This document shows positions 19,047 to 27,795 of a stretch of DNA of 64,000 nucleotides, one piece after another. Each line of letters starts with the position of its first letter. Within the stretch, counting starts at the first letter, position 1. Under the pieces are notes generated by a model. It worked only from the letters and a program-made list of their open reading frames with translations, had not been told where the DNA came from and did no database searches. Source of the DNA: Mycobacterium decipiens. Lineage in GTDB: Bacteria; Actinomycetota; Actinomycetes; Mycobacteriales; Mycobacteriaceae. The position numbers were made by a program, and so were the translations under genes. Location: positions 3,286,001 to 3,350,000 of the forward strand of contig NZ_OY970459.1 in assembly GCF_963853665.1 (NCBI RefSeq), in the 5' to 3' direction.

Positions 19047-19562
19047 ATGACCAATCCGCGCCGCACCGTCGCCACCGCTGTCTGCGCTGCCGCGCTCGGC
19101 GTGACGGTGCTCGGGGCAAGCGTGCCGGCCTGCTCCACCAAGAGCGGACCGGGTTCTCCCCCGGGTTCGAGTTCAGCTCCCGCACGCGCGACCGTCATGG
19201 TGGAGGGACACACGCACACAATTTCCGGCGCGGTCGAATGCAGCACCTCACCGGCGGTACGGACCGCGACACCGCCAGAGTCGGGGACTCAAACCACCCG
19301 GGTCAGCGCACGCGACGACTCGGCCTCGGTAACACTGTCCCTGTCCGACTCCACCCCGCCAGACGTCAATGGCTTTAGCATTTCCCTCAAGTCGGGAAAC
19401 ACCAAATACCAGATGCCTTATCAGCCGGTAGAGTCCCCAACCCAGGTCGAAGCGACCAGACAGGGCAAGAGCTACACACTGACCGGGACGGGCCACGCGG
19501 TGATCCCAGGCCAAAGCGGCATGCGTGAGCTGCCGTTCGGAGTACATGTAACCTGCCCCTGA
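19047..19562 (+). CDS. lppO: Lipoprotein LppO
   Basis: 171 residues, same length as Rv2290 LppO. Signal peptide with lipobox ending V-P-A-C (Cys29), then a Ser/Pro-rich linker. The mature domain has the pattern of the mycobacterial 19-kDa/LpqH-like antigen fold: V-M-V-E-G-H-T-H-T-I-S-G-A-V-E-C and a terminal H-V-T-C. Function unknown; it is expected to be surface-anchored. It sits between cdh and sseB as in M. tuberculosis. Confidence 0.92.
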   Translation: MTNPRRTVATAVCAAALGVTVLGASVPACSTKSGPGSPPGSSSAPARATVMVEGHTHTISGAVECSTSPAVRTATPPESGTQTTRVSARDDSASVTLSLSDSTPPDVNGFSISLKSGNTKYQMPYQPVESPTQVEATRQGKSYTLTGTGHAVIPGQSGMRELPFGVHVTCP

Positions 19563-19609
19563 CCACACTGGTTGTGCGACATGCCATTCCATTGAGACGG
19601 AGGTAACCG

Positions 19610-20461
19610 GTGCAAGCACGCGATCGGGTCCTGATCACCGCCGACGAATTGACCGGGCTGATCCAGGCGGGCGACCCGCTGTCGATCCTGGACGTGCGCT
19701 GGCGCCTTGATGAACCCGATGGGCGTGCGGCCCACCTGCGGGGTCACCTACCGGGAGCGGTATACGTCTCACTCGAGGACGAACTCAGCGACCACACGAT
19801 CGCCGGCCGCGGCCGCCACCCGCTGCCATCGGGGTCCGGCCTGCAGGCCGCCGCCCGCCGATGGGGTATCCGCCACGATGCACCGGTCGTGGTGTATGAC
19901 GATTGGAATCGAGCCGGTTCGGCGCGAGCGTGGTGGGTATTGACCGCGGCCGGGATTGCGAATGTACGCATTCTAGACGGCGGGTTGTCCGCGTGGCGGT
20001 CAGTCGGCGGGCGGATCGAGACCGGACCGGTCAGCCCACAGTACGGGAATGTGACTGTGCTGCACGATGATTTGTATGGCGGAGCGCGACCCACCCTGAC
20101 CGCGTCGCAAGCCGGCGCGGGCGGTGTGGCGCTGCTCGATGCCCGCGCACCGGAACGCTTCCGCGGAGATGTCGAGCCCGTCGATCCGGTAGCCGGTCAC
20201 ATCCCCGGCGCGAAAAACGTTCCCAGCGGCGCTGTCCTGGCCGACGACGGCACGTTCCTCAAAGCCGGCGCCCTTCGCCAACTACTGTCCGACCACATCG
20301 ATACCGGCGGCCGCGTAGGTGTTTACTGCGGCTCGGGTGTCAGCGCAACTGTCACCGTCGCGGCACTTGCAACGATCGGCCACGATGCGGCGCTATTCCC
20401 AGGGTCATGGTCCGAGTGGAGTTCGGATTCGACCCGTCCCATCGGCCGCGGCCCGGAATAG
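19610..20461 (+). CDS. sseB: Thiosulfate sulfurtransferase, two rhodanese domains
   Basis: Transfers sulfane sulfur from thiosulfate or 3-mercaptopyruvate to a thiol acceptor. 283 residues with an inactive N-terminal rhodanese domain (about 10-120) and an active C-terminal one (about 150-275). The catalytic loop is Y-C-G-S-G-V-S-A-T with Cys240. GTG 19610 follows GAGACGGAGG. Orthologue of Rv2291. A strong hairpin lies about 40 bp after the stop. Confidence 0.93.
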   Translation: MQARDRVLITADELTGLIQAGDPLSILDVRWRLDEPDGRAAHLRGHLPGAVYVSLEDELSDHTIAGRGRHPLPSGSGLQAAARRWGIRHDAPVVVYDDWNRAGSARAWWVLTAAGIANVRILDGGLSAWRSVGGRIETGPVSPQYGNVTVLHDDLYGGARPTLTASQAGAGGVALLDARAPERFRGDVEPVDPVAGHIPGAKNVPSGAVLADDGTFLKAGALRQLLSDHIDTGGRVGVYCGSGVSATVTVAALATIGHDAALFPGSWSEWSSDSTRPIGRGPE

Positions 20462-20500
20462 TCAGCCGCCGGCTAACGGGACGCCGTGCGCGTCGTGAAG

Positions 20501-20542
20501 CAGCGGGTGTTGCCTCAAGCCAAGCCGCGGCAACACCCGCTG
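20501..20542. terminator. 14-bp perfect stem-loop between sseB and the Pro-rich gene
   Basis: CAGCGGGTGTTGCC (20501-20514) pairs perfectly with 20529-20542 around a 14-base loop. No T-run follows, as is usual in mycobacteria. It lies between convergent genes and could terminate both. A sequence-related hairpin at 21741 sits at the same place relative to the duplicated gene. Confidence 0.65.
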
Positions 20543-20667
20543 TCACTCCGAAAAGCTTTGGGGGGAAACGCAAGTAAGTTTACGAAGAAGACCGTGCGTG
20601 TCCCCCCAAAGCGCCTTAGGCCAGGCTCGATGCCGGCTCCATGTGGAAGCAGTGCACCGGCCTAGTG

Positions 20668-20994
20668 CTAGTGGTTGTTGGGGCGCGGCTGGATCTGCAC
20701 GTGCTGCGGGGGCTGTGGAGCTGGCGGGTTCGCCGGAGCCGGCAGGTGCAACGGCGGTGGGTTGTTGGGGGGCGCTGGCATCGGCCCCAGCCGCGGCGCA
20801 GGCGGCGGTCCCGCCGGCGCAGGCGCCGGCCCCACGTGGATTGGCGGCGGCGGTGCAGGCGATGGCACACCCGGCGCCGCCGGTACCGGCACATTGCCCG
20901 GCGCAGCGCTGGCTACTCCGGCAGCCACGCCAGCACCACCTATCCCGAGCGCGCTAGCCAACAACAGACCAGCAAACACCTTCTTGACCTGCAT
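20668..20994 (-). CDS. Secreted proline-rich protein, copy 1
   Basis: 108 residues. The N-terminus M-Q-V-K-K-V-F-A-G-L-L-L-A is a signal peptide ending A-S-A-A-P. The mature chain is a low-complexity Pro/Ala tail (P-A-P-P-P-P, P-A-P-A-G-P-P-P-A-P-R-L-G-P) with no Cys and one His-rich end. Such chains occur as mycobacterial cell-wall or secreted proteins of unknown role. A paralogue of the same design lies at 21919-22194, and the two share the signal peptide almost identically while the tail has diverged by repeat expansion. Confidence 0.8.
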   Translation of the reverse strand: MQVKKVFAGLLLASALGIGGAGVAAGVASAAPGNVPVPAAPGVPSPAPPPPIHVGPAPAPAGPPPAPRLGPMPAPPNNPPPLHLPAPANPPAPQPPQHVQIQPRPNNH

Positions 20995-21610
20995 AGCTAC
21001 ACCTTTCTAGAGCAACGATAACGAGTTCAATGCACTTCAGTTGCAATCGAAAACGGTATCAATAGGTACCCTATGTTTCTTTGTGGACCGGCTGTGTCTT
21101 TGCTGTGCAGCGGGAAGAGTCATATACCCGCGCTAGCTCCGCGCCGATCTTGGCAAGCCATCCGCACCCGCCAACGCACCCGACATCTGTCAACCAGCTG
21201 CAAACACGCAGAGAAGGATCGTGGATTGGCCAATGATCCGCTCATCATGATTCGTACTTTGGCCTGAGCAAAATCGGCACATCGCCTGGCCCAGCATGCA
21301 AGTTACGCTATCCGCAAATTCCCCTGCCACAGACCCGAACTGGCGTGGCCCGTTCTGGCGAGCGGAATGTCGTCGCGCAGAAATTTGGCTGCTACGCAAC
21401 GACTGCCAACCACGACTATCCCAGTAGATTTGACACGTCTGCCACTAACACGTATATCAGTGCCGATACGGACCGCCGCGGAGTTAGCCGACGCTCAAAG
21501 TCGATCTCGCACACGACACCCAACCGGATATATTGACGCTCACAAAATATTTGCTAGATTCCCGGCCCCAGCGGTCAGTACGCATGCCACACGCGATAGG
21601 ACCGCCGATA
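20930..21610. repeat. Diverged direct repeat, copy 1 (signal peptide and 5' region of Pro-rich gene)
   Basis: Matches 22130-22810 at an offset near 1,200 bases. The identity is high around 20940-21000 (signal peptide), 21145-21260 and 21400-21440, and lower elsewhere. The 900 bases upstream of copy 1 hold no gene I can support; short open frames here are conserved between copies only because the DNA is duplicated. Confidence 0.75.
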
Positions 21611-21740
21611 CGGATAGACGCCTACGGCCGACTAGGACAGTTGCCAAGATCGCTTTCGGCGAGTGGATCGAGCAAGACCACGACCGGCGCAGACGTCACA
21701 CGGCCATCCAAACGGACTCAACCCAGACGTACATGAAGCA

Positions 21741-21778
21741 GTGGGGGTTGCCTCAAACCAAGTCGAGGCAACCCCCAC
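21741..21778. terminator. 14-bp perfect stem-loop downstream of Pro-rich copy 2
   Basis: GTGGGGGTTGCCTC (21741-21754) pairs perfectly with 21765-21778 around a 10-base loop. Loop and flanks (TCAAxCCAAG, then AGTCCGAAAGC) are related to the hairpin at 20501-20542, so the terminator was duplicated along with the gene. Confidence 0.65.
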
Positions 21779-21918
21779 TAATCAGTCCGAAAGCCGATGG
21801 GGGAAAACGCAAGTCGACTCACCAAACCTGCGCATCCCTGCTAGCACACGTTACGGGCCCCAGCTGCAACGGGCCCATACCGTTGAGAGCTGGCACCGGC
21901 CGTTGTGTACGTTGGCTA

Positions 21919-22194
21919 TCAGTTCTGCGGCGGGCGTGGCGCTTGCGGCGGGCGTGGCGCTTGCGGCGGGAGTTGCAACGGCGGTGGGTTGTTGTTGGGG
22001 GGCGCTTGCACCGGCCCAAGCCTAGGCGCCGGGGGTGGCGCCTGTGGCTGTGGCTGTGGCTGTGGCCGTGGCGGTGGCGGTGGCGGTGTCGAATTGTGGG
22101 GCGCGGCGCTGGCTATGCCAGCAGTCACGCCAGCACCACCTATCCCGAGCGCACCAGCCAACAACAAACCAGCAAACACCTTCTTGACCTGCAT
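21919..22194 (-). CDS. Secreted proline-rich protein, copy 2
   Basis: 91 residues, paralogue of 20668-20994. The signal peptide differs at only a few positions and ends A-S-A-A-P. The tail is even lower in complexity: a P-x run of P-Q pairs, then repeated P-P-Q-A-P-R. The DNA of the tail is made of short tandem repeats (GTGGCTGTGGCT-type hexamers at 22040-22070 and CGGGCGTGGCGCTTG at 21930-21965), which explains the difference from copy 1. Role unknown. Confidence 0.75.
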   Translation of the reverse strand: MQVKKVFAGLLLAGALGIGGAGVTAGIASAAPHNSTPPPPPPRPQPQPQPQAPPPAPRLGPVQAPPNNNPPPLQLPPQAPRPPQAPRPPQN

Positions 22195-22810
22195 AGCTAC
22201 ACCCTTCTAGAGCAACGCTAACGACTTCAATGCCTTCAGTTGCAATCGGAAATAGTATCAATAGATACCCTATGTTTTATTGTGGACCTACTGTGCGTTT
22301 GCTGTACAGCGGGTAGCGTCATCGACATGGGCTAGCTCCGCGCCGATCTTGGCAAGCCATCCGCACCCGCCAACGCACCCGACATCTGTCAACCAGCTGC
22401 AAACATGCAGAGAATTGTTGCGGTTCTGCCAATAATCTGATCATCATGATTTGTACTTTGGTCTGAGCTACATCGCCGCACCGCCCGGGCCAGCGTGCAA
22501 GTTGCGCTGTCCGCAAATTGCGTTGTGACCAGGCCTTAACTGGTGTTGTCCGTCCTGGCGAGTGGAAAGTCCTCGGACAAAAATATGACTGCTACGCAAC
22601 GACTGCCAACCACGACTATCCCAGTAGATTTGACACCTCTGCCATTAACGCGTATAAGCGCGCCGATACAAGCGGCCACGGGGTTAGCGGGCGCCCACCG
22701 CCGGTCTCTCACACGACAACCACCCGGATATATTGACGTTCCTGAAATATTTGCCGGCTCTCCCTTTGGCCGGTCGTCGCTGCGCAGGCCACACGCGATG
22801 AGACCGCCGA
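22130..22810. repeat. Diverged direct repeat, copy 2
   Basis: Second copy of the repeat at 20930-21610. Its far end reaches to about 50 bases before the first PPE gene, so the PPE promoter is partly built from the duplicated 5' region. No gene is supported in 22195-22862. Confidence 0.75.
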
Positions 22811-22823
22811 CATCGCCACACCC

Positions 22824-23217
22824 ACGTCGCAACGCACACCCACGTTAGAAAGGCATTTAGCAATGTTCATGGATTTTTCGCTGTTGCCACCGGAGATCAA
22901 CTCCGCGCGAATGTATTGCGGCCCCGGCTCGGGGTCACTGCGGGGGGCCGCAGCCGCCTGGGACGAGGTATCGGCAGAGTTGCAGTCAACTGCTGAAACC
23001 TACAGTTCAGTGCTCTCGGATTTGACCAGCTTTGAATGGCTAGGCCCGTCATCGGAAGCGTTATCCGCCGCCGTCACCCCATATATCGAATGGCTGAACA
23101 TAACCGCCGCACAGACAAAACAGACAGCAACGCAAGCGAGCGCGGCCGCCACCGCATTTGACCAGGCACTCTCGATGACGGTTCCCCCGCCGGCGATCAC
23201 GGCCAACCGCGCCCAAC
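22824..23217 (+). repeat. PPE direct repeat, copy 1
   Basis: The 39 bases before the first PPE gene and its first roughly 350 coding bases are nearly identical to 24152-24545 (offset 1,328). The boundary ACGTCGC is sharp on the upstream side. A tandem duplication or gene conversion is the simplest reading. Confidence 0.85.
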
Positions 23218-24083
23218 TCGCCTATCTGATAGCAACGAACTTCTTCAGCCAAAACACTCCAGCAATCGCAGCCACCGAAACCGCCTACGCCCAAATGTGG
23301 GCGCAAGACGCTACCGCAATGTTCGACTATGCGACCACCTTGACAGCGGCAAAGACACTCACACCATTTACCCCCCCGCAACAGGACACCAACCCTGCCG
23401 GTCTGGCCGCCCAAACCGCCGCCGTTACCAAAGCCGCTACCCTCGCCGGCGATAGATGGCTAGGCAATCTCTTCATTAACATTGGGAATGCCCTAGTACA
23501 GGTTGGTGAGTTGTTGATGCCAGAAGCACCCGAAGTGGGCATCATTCTCGTCACGCTGGGAGATATCCTAAAACTATTGGGCCAACTTATAAATGCCCTC
23601 CCAAGTAATGTCATCTTCAAGGAGGGTTTCACCGTCATGGACGCGGTGCTCGGCTTTTTTCAATTGATTTATGCAACCGACACCGTAAACGGAATGGTCA
23701 CCGGGGCGATTGGCGCGGAGAAAAGCCTGGGCATCTTGCCCAATCTGGGGCCGCCGACGGGCCCACCCCAGGCTCCGCTAGAGTTGGTCGCCCCACTGAA
23801 CTCCATTGCCCAAGCGCTCAACGGAGCTCACGCGGGCCTCGAGCGCCCGGTCTCAGCCACCCTGGGCAGCGCCGATTCGATCGGGTCAATCTCAGTGCCC
23901 CCCAACTGGAAAGCAACGGCGCTCAAGGGCTCGCCGCTGTCCACGTTGCCGGCTCACGAAGCCGCAGCGATAGGGATGCCCGGACCGCCCGGCATGCGTT
24001 CGTCGGGAACGGAACGTCCCCGAGTTGCGCCCCGGTACGGGTTCAAGCTCAACGTCATGTCACGCCCACTCGTCGCAGGATAA
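22863..24083 (+). CDS. PPE-family protein, PPE-SVP subgroup
   Basis: 406 residues. Residues 1-175 are the PPE helical bundle: the start M-D-F-S-L-L-P-P-E-I-N-S-A-R-M, the W-x-G-like F-E-W-L-G-P-S-S turn, and the conserved hydrophobic patch N-F-F-S-Q-N-T-P-A-I-A-A-T-E. The C-terminal domain carries G-S-I-S-V-P-P-N-W, the signature of the SVP subgroup. PPE proteins are exported by type VII (ESX-5 in most SVP members), normally as a dimer with a PE protein. No PE gene is adjacent. AGAAAGG lies 9 bp before ATG 22863. Not present at this place in M. tuberculosis. Confidence 0.93.
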   Translation: MFMDFSLLPPEINSARMYCGPGSGSLRGAAAAWDEVSAELQSTAETYSSVLSDLTSFEWLGPSSEALSAAVTPYIEWLNITAAQTKQTATQASAAATAFDQALSMTVPPPAITANRAQLAYLIATNFFSQNTPAIAATETAYAQMWAQDATAMFDYATTLTAAKTLTPFTPPQQDTNPAGLAAQTAAVTKAATLAGDRWLGNLFINIGNALVQVGELLMPEAPEVGIILVTLGDILKLLGQLINALPSNVIFKEGFTVMDAVLGFFQLIYATDTVNGMVTGAIGAEKSLGILPNLGPPTGPPQAPLELVAPLNSIAQALNGAHAGLERPVSATLGSADSIGSISVPPNWKATALKGSPLSTLPAHEAAAIGMPGPPGMRSSGTERPRVAPRYGFKLNVMSRPLVAG

Positions 24084-24151
24084 GGCCAAGAGGTGCCGCC
24101 TCGACAACACCTCTTGAGGCAGATTCCCACCGCCGATGGTGCCAGTGGAAT

Positions 24152-24545
24152 ACGTCGCAACGCACACCCACGTTAGAAAGGCATTTAGCAATGTTTATGG
24201 ATTTTTCGCTGTTGCCACCGGAGATCAACTCCGCGCGAATGTATTGCGGCCCCGGCTCGGGGTCACTGCGGGGGGCCGCAGCCGCCTGGGACGAGGTATC
24301 AGTAGAATTGCAGTCAATTGCTGAGACCTATGGTTCAGTGCTCTCGGATTTGACCAGCTTTGAATGGCTGGGCCCGTCATCGGAAGCGTTATCCGCCGCC
24401 GTCACCCCATATATCGAATGGCTGAACAAGACCGCCGCACAGACAAAACAGACAGCAACGCAAGCGAGCGTGGCCGCCACCGCATTTGACCAGGCACTCT
24501 CGATGACGGTTCCCCCGCCGGCGATCACGGCCAACCGCGCCCAGC
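24152..24545 (+). repeat. PPE direct repeat, copy 2
   Basis: Partner of 22824-23217. After about 24545 the two genes diverge, then resemble each other again from the I-T/V-T-G-A-I-G-A-E segment to the C-terminus. Confidence 0.85.
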
Positions 24546-25291
24546 TCCGATCGCTGATACCAACAAACTATTTCGGCCAAAATTCCCCAGCCATCGCAGC
24601 CACCGAATCCGCCTACGCCCAAATGTGGGAAAAGGACGCTACCGCAATGTACGACTACCATGCGGGCACCTCGATGGCCGCAAAGACACTCACACCATTC
24701 ACCGCCCCGCAACAGGACACTAACCCTGCCGGTCTGGCCGTCCAAAGCGTCGCCGCTACCAAAGCCGCCACCAAGTTGGGCGCTACGCCAATCTTGAACT
24801 GGATTGTCAGGGAAGACTTCACTCTCCTCGATGGCATGTTCGCCATTTTTGCAACCATGAGCGCGATCAGCACGGTCGAAGGGATGATTACCGGGGCGAT
24901 TGGTGCGGAGCAAAGCTTCGGCGTTTTGCCCTATCTGGGTCCGCCGACCGGCCCACCCCAGGCCCCTCCGGAGTTGGTCGCCCCCATCGACTCCATAGCC
25001 AAGGCGTTGACGGGCGCTGGCGCGGACGTTGAGCGCCAGGTTTCAGCCACCATGCGCGGCGCGGGTCTGATCGGGCAAATGTCCGTGCCTGCCACCTGGA
25101 ACGCACCGGTGGTTGCCACGGCCAGGGCGTTCGAGGGCACGCCCTTGATCACGTTGCCCCCCGAAGACGCCGCGGCCGCCGGAACGCCCGGGCTGCCCGG
25201 CATGCCGCTATCGGGGACCGCACGCCAAGGAGCGGGACCCCGATACGGGGTAAAGCTCACCGTCATGTCACGCCCACTCGCCGGAGGATAG
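24191..25291 (+). CDS. PPE-family protein, PPE-SVP subgroup, tandem paralogue
   Basis: 366 residues, tandem copy of the preceding PPE. The first 120 residues are almost identical. The centre lacks about 40 residues found in copy 1 (a hydrophobic L-V-Q-V-G-E-L-L type segment). The C-terminal domain has G-Q-M-S-V-P-A-T-W, so it is also SVP type. Its own ribosome site is duplicated from copy 1. The pair has a conserved export domain and a diverging surface, as expected for PPE paralogues. Confidence 0.93.
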   Translation: MFMDFSLLPPEINSARMYCGPGSGSLRGAAAAWDEVSVELQSIAETYGSVLSDLTSFEWLGPSSEALSAAVTPYIEWLNKTAAQTKQTATQASVAATAFDQALSMTVPPPAITANRAQLRSLIPTNYFGQNSPAIAATESAYAQMWEKDATAMYDYHAGTSMAAKTLTPFTAPQQDTNPAGLAVQSVAATKAATKLGATPILNWIVREDFTLLDGMFAIFATMSAISTVEGMITGAIGAEQSFGVLPYLGPPTGPPQAPPELVAPIDSIAKALTGAGADVERQVSATMRGAGLIGQMSVPATWNAPVVATARAFEGTPLITLPPEDAAAAGTPGLPGMPLSGTARQGAGPRYGVKLTVMSRPLAGG

Positions 25292-25479
25292 GGGCACGAC
25301 CGAACCAGACAGGTGTCGTGCGTATTTCCTTGTGAGGGAAGAAAATTGGCGCGATGATGATCGGATACGGCGAGAACACCTGGGTGCGCCAGCCCTCAGC
25401 CCCAGCTGGCACGCCTCCACCAAGGTAGCGGGCAGAATGCTAGCCTGCACCCGTCGCTGAACGAGGAGGCACACCGAAA

Positions 25480-26781
25480 TTGACGGACGGGCAATCGCGG
25501 TGGCAAGGACTCGGTCAGTTCTGCAAAGCCCTGACTGTCATCGTGTTAATGCTCGTCGTTGCCGCGTGTACGGTCCCGGCCAGAAACGACGCAATGGCGG
25601 GCGTTACCGTTCCCGACGCGTTCACCCCCCTGACCGTGGCGCCGATCAGCCAGGCAACGTTCCCGTTCCCCGGCACCGATGGCAAATACCACCTGGCCTT
25701 CGACATGCAGCTCACCAACGCCACGTCGGTGCCCGCCAGTCTCACCGCCGTCGACGTGGTCGACGGCCGAAACCCGACGAACGTGCTTGCCTCGTTCGAC
25801 GGCCACCAATTGGTCGACCCCGCTTGCAACTACGGCAACTGCAATCGGCTCCGGCTGCTACCCGCCAGGCCCGCCCCCGACTTCGCGATCCCTGCGCAAA
25901 CATCGCGGTCGCTGCTCATCGATTTCTCGCTGGACACGTTTGGACAGTTCCCGAAAGCGGTGATGCTGCGTTTGCATGGCACCGGGGCGGCCGGTCCGGC
26001 AGCCAAAGATCCCAGCCCGATCAATACCCTGGGGGCTCCGTTCGACATCTCGGCCGACACGCCGCGCGTCATCGGCCCACCGCTGCGAGGCAACAACTGG
26101 GTCGCACTCAACGGGTGCTGTGATCCGGGGTGGGGGCACCGCGACGCAATCCTTCCGGCGAACATGAAGCTCAACAACAGCCAGCGTTTCGCGATCGATT
26201 GGATGCGCACCAACGACCAGGGGCAGTTCTACACCGGAGACCGGACCAGGAACGAGAGCTACGTCGACTATGGATCCCCGGTGTATGCCGTGGCCGACGG
26301 CACCGTTACCGCGACGCTGGATGATCTGGCAGCCAACGTGCCCGGTATCCTGCCCGCGTCCGACCCCACCCTCGCCGCGAAGCTGACCGTGCAGAACGTC
26401 GACGGTAACCACGTCATCCTGGACATCGGCGGCGGTCTGTACGCCATGTACGCCCACTTCCTCAAGGGGTCATTGCTGGTGAAGCCCGGCGACAAGATCA
26501 AAAAAGGCCAGCAGATCGCGAAACTGGGCAACACTGGCAACTCCAACGCCCCGCACCTGCACTTCCAACTGATGAACGGTCCCTCGCTGGTTGAGGCGGA
26601 TGCCGTGCCCTATGTGCTGGACAACTTCAGCTACCAGGGCCAGGTCAGCCGAGAGTCGATCTGGAACGCCGACAACTACCTCAGCGGATCGTTCTTCGGT
26701 CCGGACCGGCTACCGACACCGCAACCGCGGACCAACGAACTGCCCGTTCTGTTGGCGATCGTGAACTTCCCTGAGAACTAA
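25480..26781 (+). CDS. Lipoprotein with M23 (LytM-like) peptidase domain
   Basis: 433 residues from TTG 25480, which follows GAGGAGG. Signal peptide with lipobox V-A-A-C (Cys30). Residues 45-200 form an unassigned beta-rich domain; residues 240-390 are an M23 fold. The second His motif is intact (A-P-H-L-H-F-Q-L), as are G-G-L-Y-A-M-Y-A-H-F and the beta-roll G-D-K-I-K-K-G-Q-Q-I-A-K-L-G-N-T-G. At the usual H-x-x-x-D zinc site the sequence reads Q-R-F-A-I-D-W, so the Asp is present but the His is not obvious. It may be an active variant or a non-catalytic activator. First gene of a three-gene envelope operon. Confidence 0.85.
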   Translation: MTDGQSRWQGLGQFCKALTVIVLMLVVAACTVPARNDAMAGVTVPDAFTPLTVAPISQATFPFPGTDGKYHLAFDMQLTNATSVPASLTAVDVVDGRNPTNVLASFDGHQLVDPACNYGNCNRLRLLPARPAPDFAIPAQTSRSLLIDFSLDTFGQFPKAVMLRLHGTGAAGPAAKDPSPINTLGAPFDISADTPRVIGPPLRGNNWVALNGCCDPGWGHRDAILPANMKLNNSQRFAIDWMRTNDQGQFYTGDRTRNESYVDYGSPVYAVADGTVTATLDDLAANVPGILPASDPTLAAKLTVQNVDGNHVILDIGGGLYAMYAHFLKGSLLVKPGDKIKKGQQIAKLGNTGNSNAPHLHFQLMNGPSLVEADAVPYVLDNFSYQGQVSRESIWNADNYLSGSFFGPDRLPTPQPRTNELPVLLAIVNFPEN

Positions 26782-26802
26782 ACCGACTGGGAGGCTGGCA
26801 TC

Positions 26803-27795
26803 TTGGACATCTTTACGGATTGGCAGAGCGGCGGGACGCAATTGCGCTGGCGGTCGTCCACCGACGCCAACGACGGCGCGGAAGTCACGGTCTTCAGCCG
26901 GCGATGCGGCACGCCGGGGGCACCCCCGCTGGTGTGCGTACACGGCTTCCCGACGTCAAGCATCGATTTCTTCGCCTTGGCGCGAGAACTGGGCGCAGAG
27001 TTCGACATCTTCCTGCTGGACTTCCCGGGCTACGGATTGTCCGACAAACCACCCGCGCCGTATGTCTATTCGTTGTACGACGATGCGCGTCTGCTGGTGC
27101 ACGCGATCACCCAGGTGTGGAAGCTGACCGAATTCCGGATGCTTACCCATGATCGCGGCAGCAGCGTCGGCATGATCGCTCTGAGCATGTTGGCCGCCGC
27201 CGATCCACCGGCCCTGCCGGTCGACGTTTTCGTGACCAACGCCAACATCTACCTTCCGCTGGCCAACCTCACCGCATTTCAAACCGCACTTCTCAACTCC
27301 GCAACGGCACGAGCCACGGCCGCCTCCGTAACGCCGGAGCTGCTGGCGGCCGGCCTGGGAGCGAACACCTATATTCCGCGCCGCACAATGGAGGATCCCG
27401 AGATCGCCGCGGTGGCCAAGTGCTTTGCGCACAACGACGGAATCCGTGTGCTGCCAGACACCATTCAGTATCTGCATGAACGCGCCGCGGATGAAACTAG
27501 TTGGCTCAAAGCGCTTTCCAAGATTCGCGTGAACACCACGCTGGTGTGGGGACTGCACGACAACGTCTCGCCACTGCGCGTCGCGAACCATGTCTGGCAG
27601 GCGTACCTCAGAGACATGCCCGGCCGGAGCCGTTACTGGGTCATACCCAGCGCCGATCACTATCTGCAATGCGACGCTCCTGCGCAATTGGCGCACATCG
27701 TACGGCTCACCGCCGGTGGCGAGGACATCTCGCTTCAGACACTCGAGGACCGACCCGACGGTGCGGTGCTGGTGGACCAGCTGAATCGTGGGTAA
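26803..27795 (+). CDS. Alpha/beta hydrolase with Asp nucleophile (haloalkane-dehalogenase/epoxide-hydrolase-like)
   Basis: 330 residues from TTG 26803 (GGGAGG upstream). Oxyanion motif V-H-G-F-P-T-S near residue 48. The nucleophile elbow reads T-H-D-R-G-S-S-V-G with Asp117, which points to haloalkane dehalogenases or epoxide hydrolases rather than serine esterases. A later W-G-L-H-D segment and a His in S-A-D-H-Y-L-Q-C complete a triad. Substrate unknown. It lies 21 bp after the M23 gene and overlaps the VanX-like gene by 8 bp, so the three are translated together. Confidence 0.85.
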   Translation: MDIFTDWQSGGTQLRWRSSTDANDGAEVTVFSRRCGTPGAPPLVCVHGFPTSSIDFFALARELGAEFDIFLLDFPGYGLSDKPPAPYVYSLYDDARLLVHAITQVWKLTEFRMLTHDRGSSVGMIALSMLAAADPPALPVDVFVTNANIYLPLANLTAFQTALLNSATARATAASVTPELLAAGLGANTYIPRRTMEDPEIAAVAKCFAHNDGIRVLPDTIQYLHERAADETSWLKALSKIRVNTTLVWGLHDNVSPLRVANHVWQAYLRDMPGRSRYWVIPSADHYLQCDAPAQLAHIVRLTAGGEDISLQTLEDRPDGAVLVDQLNRG

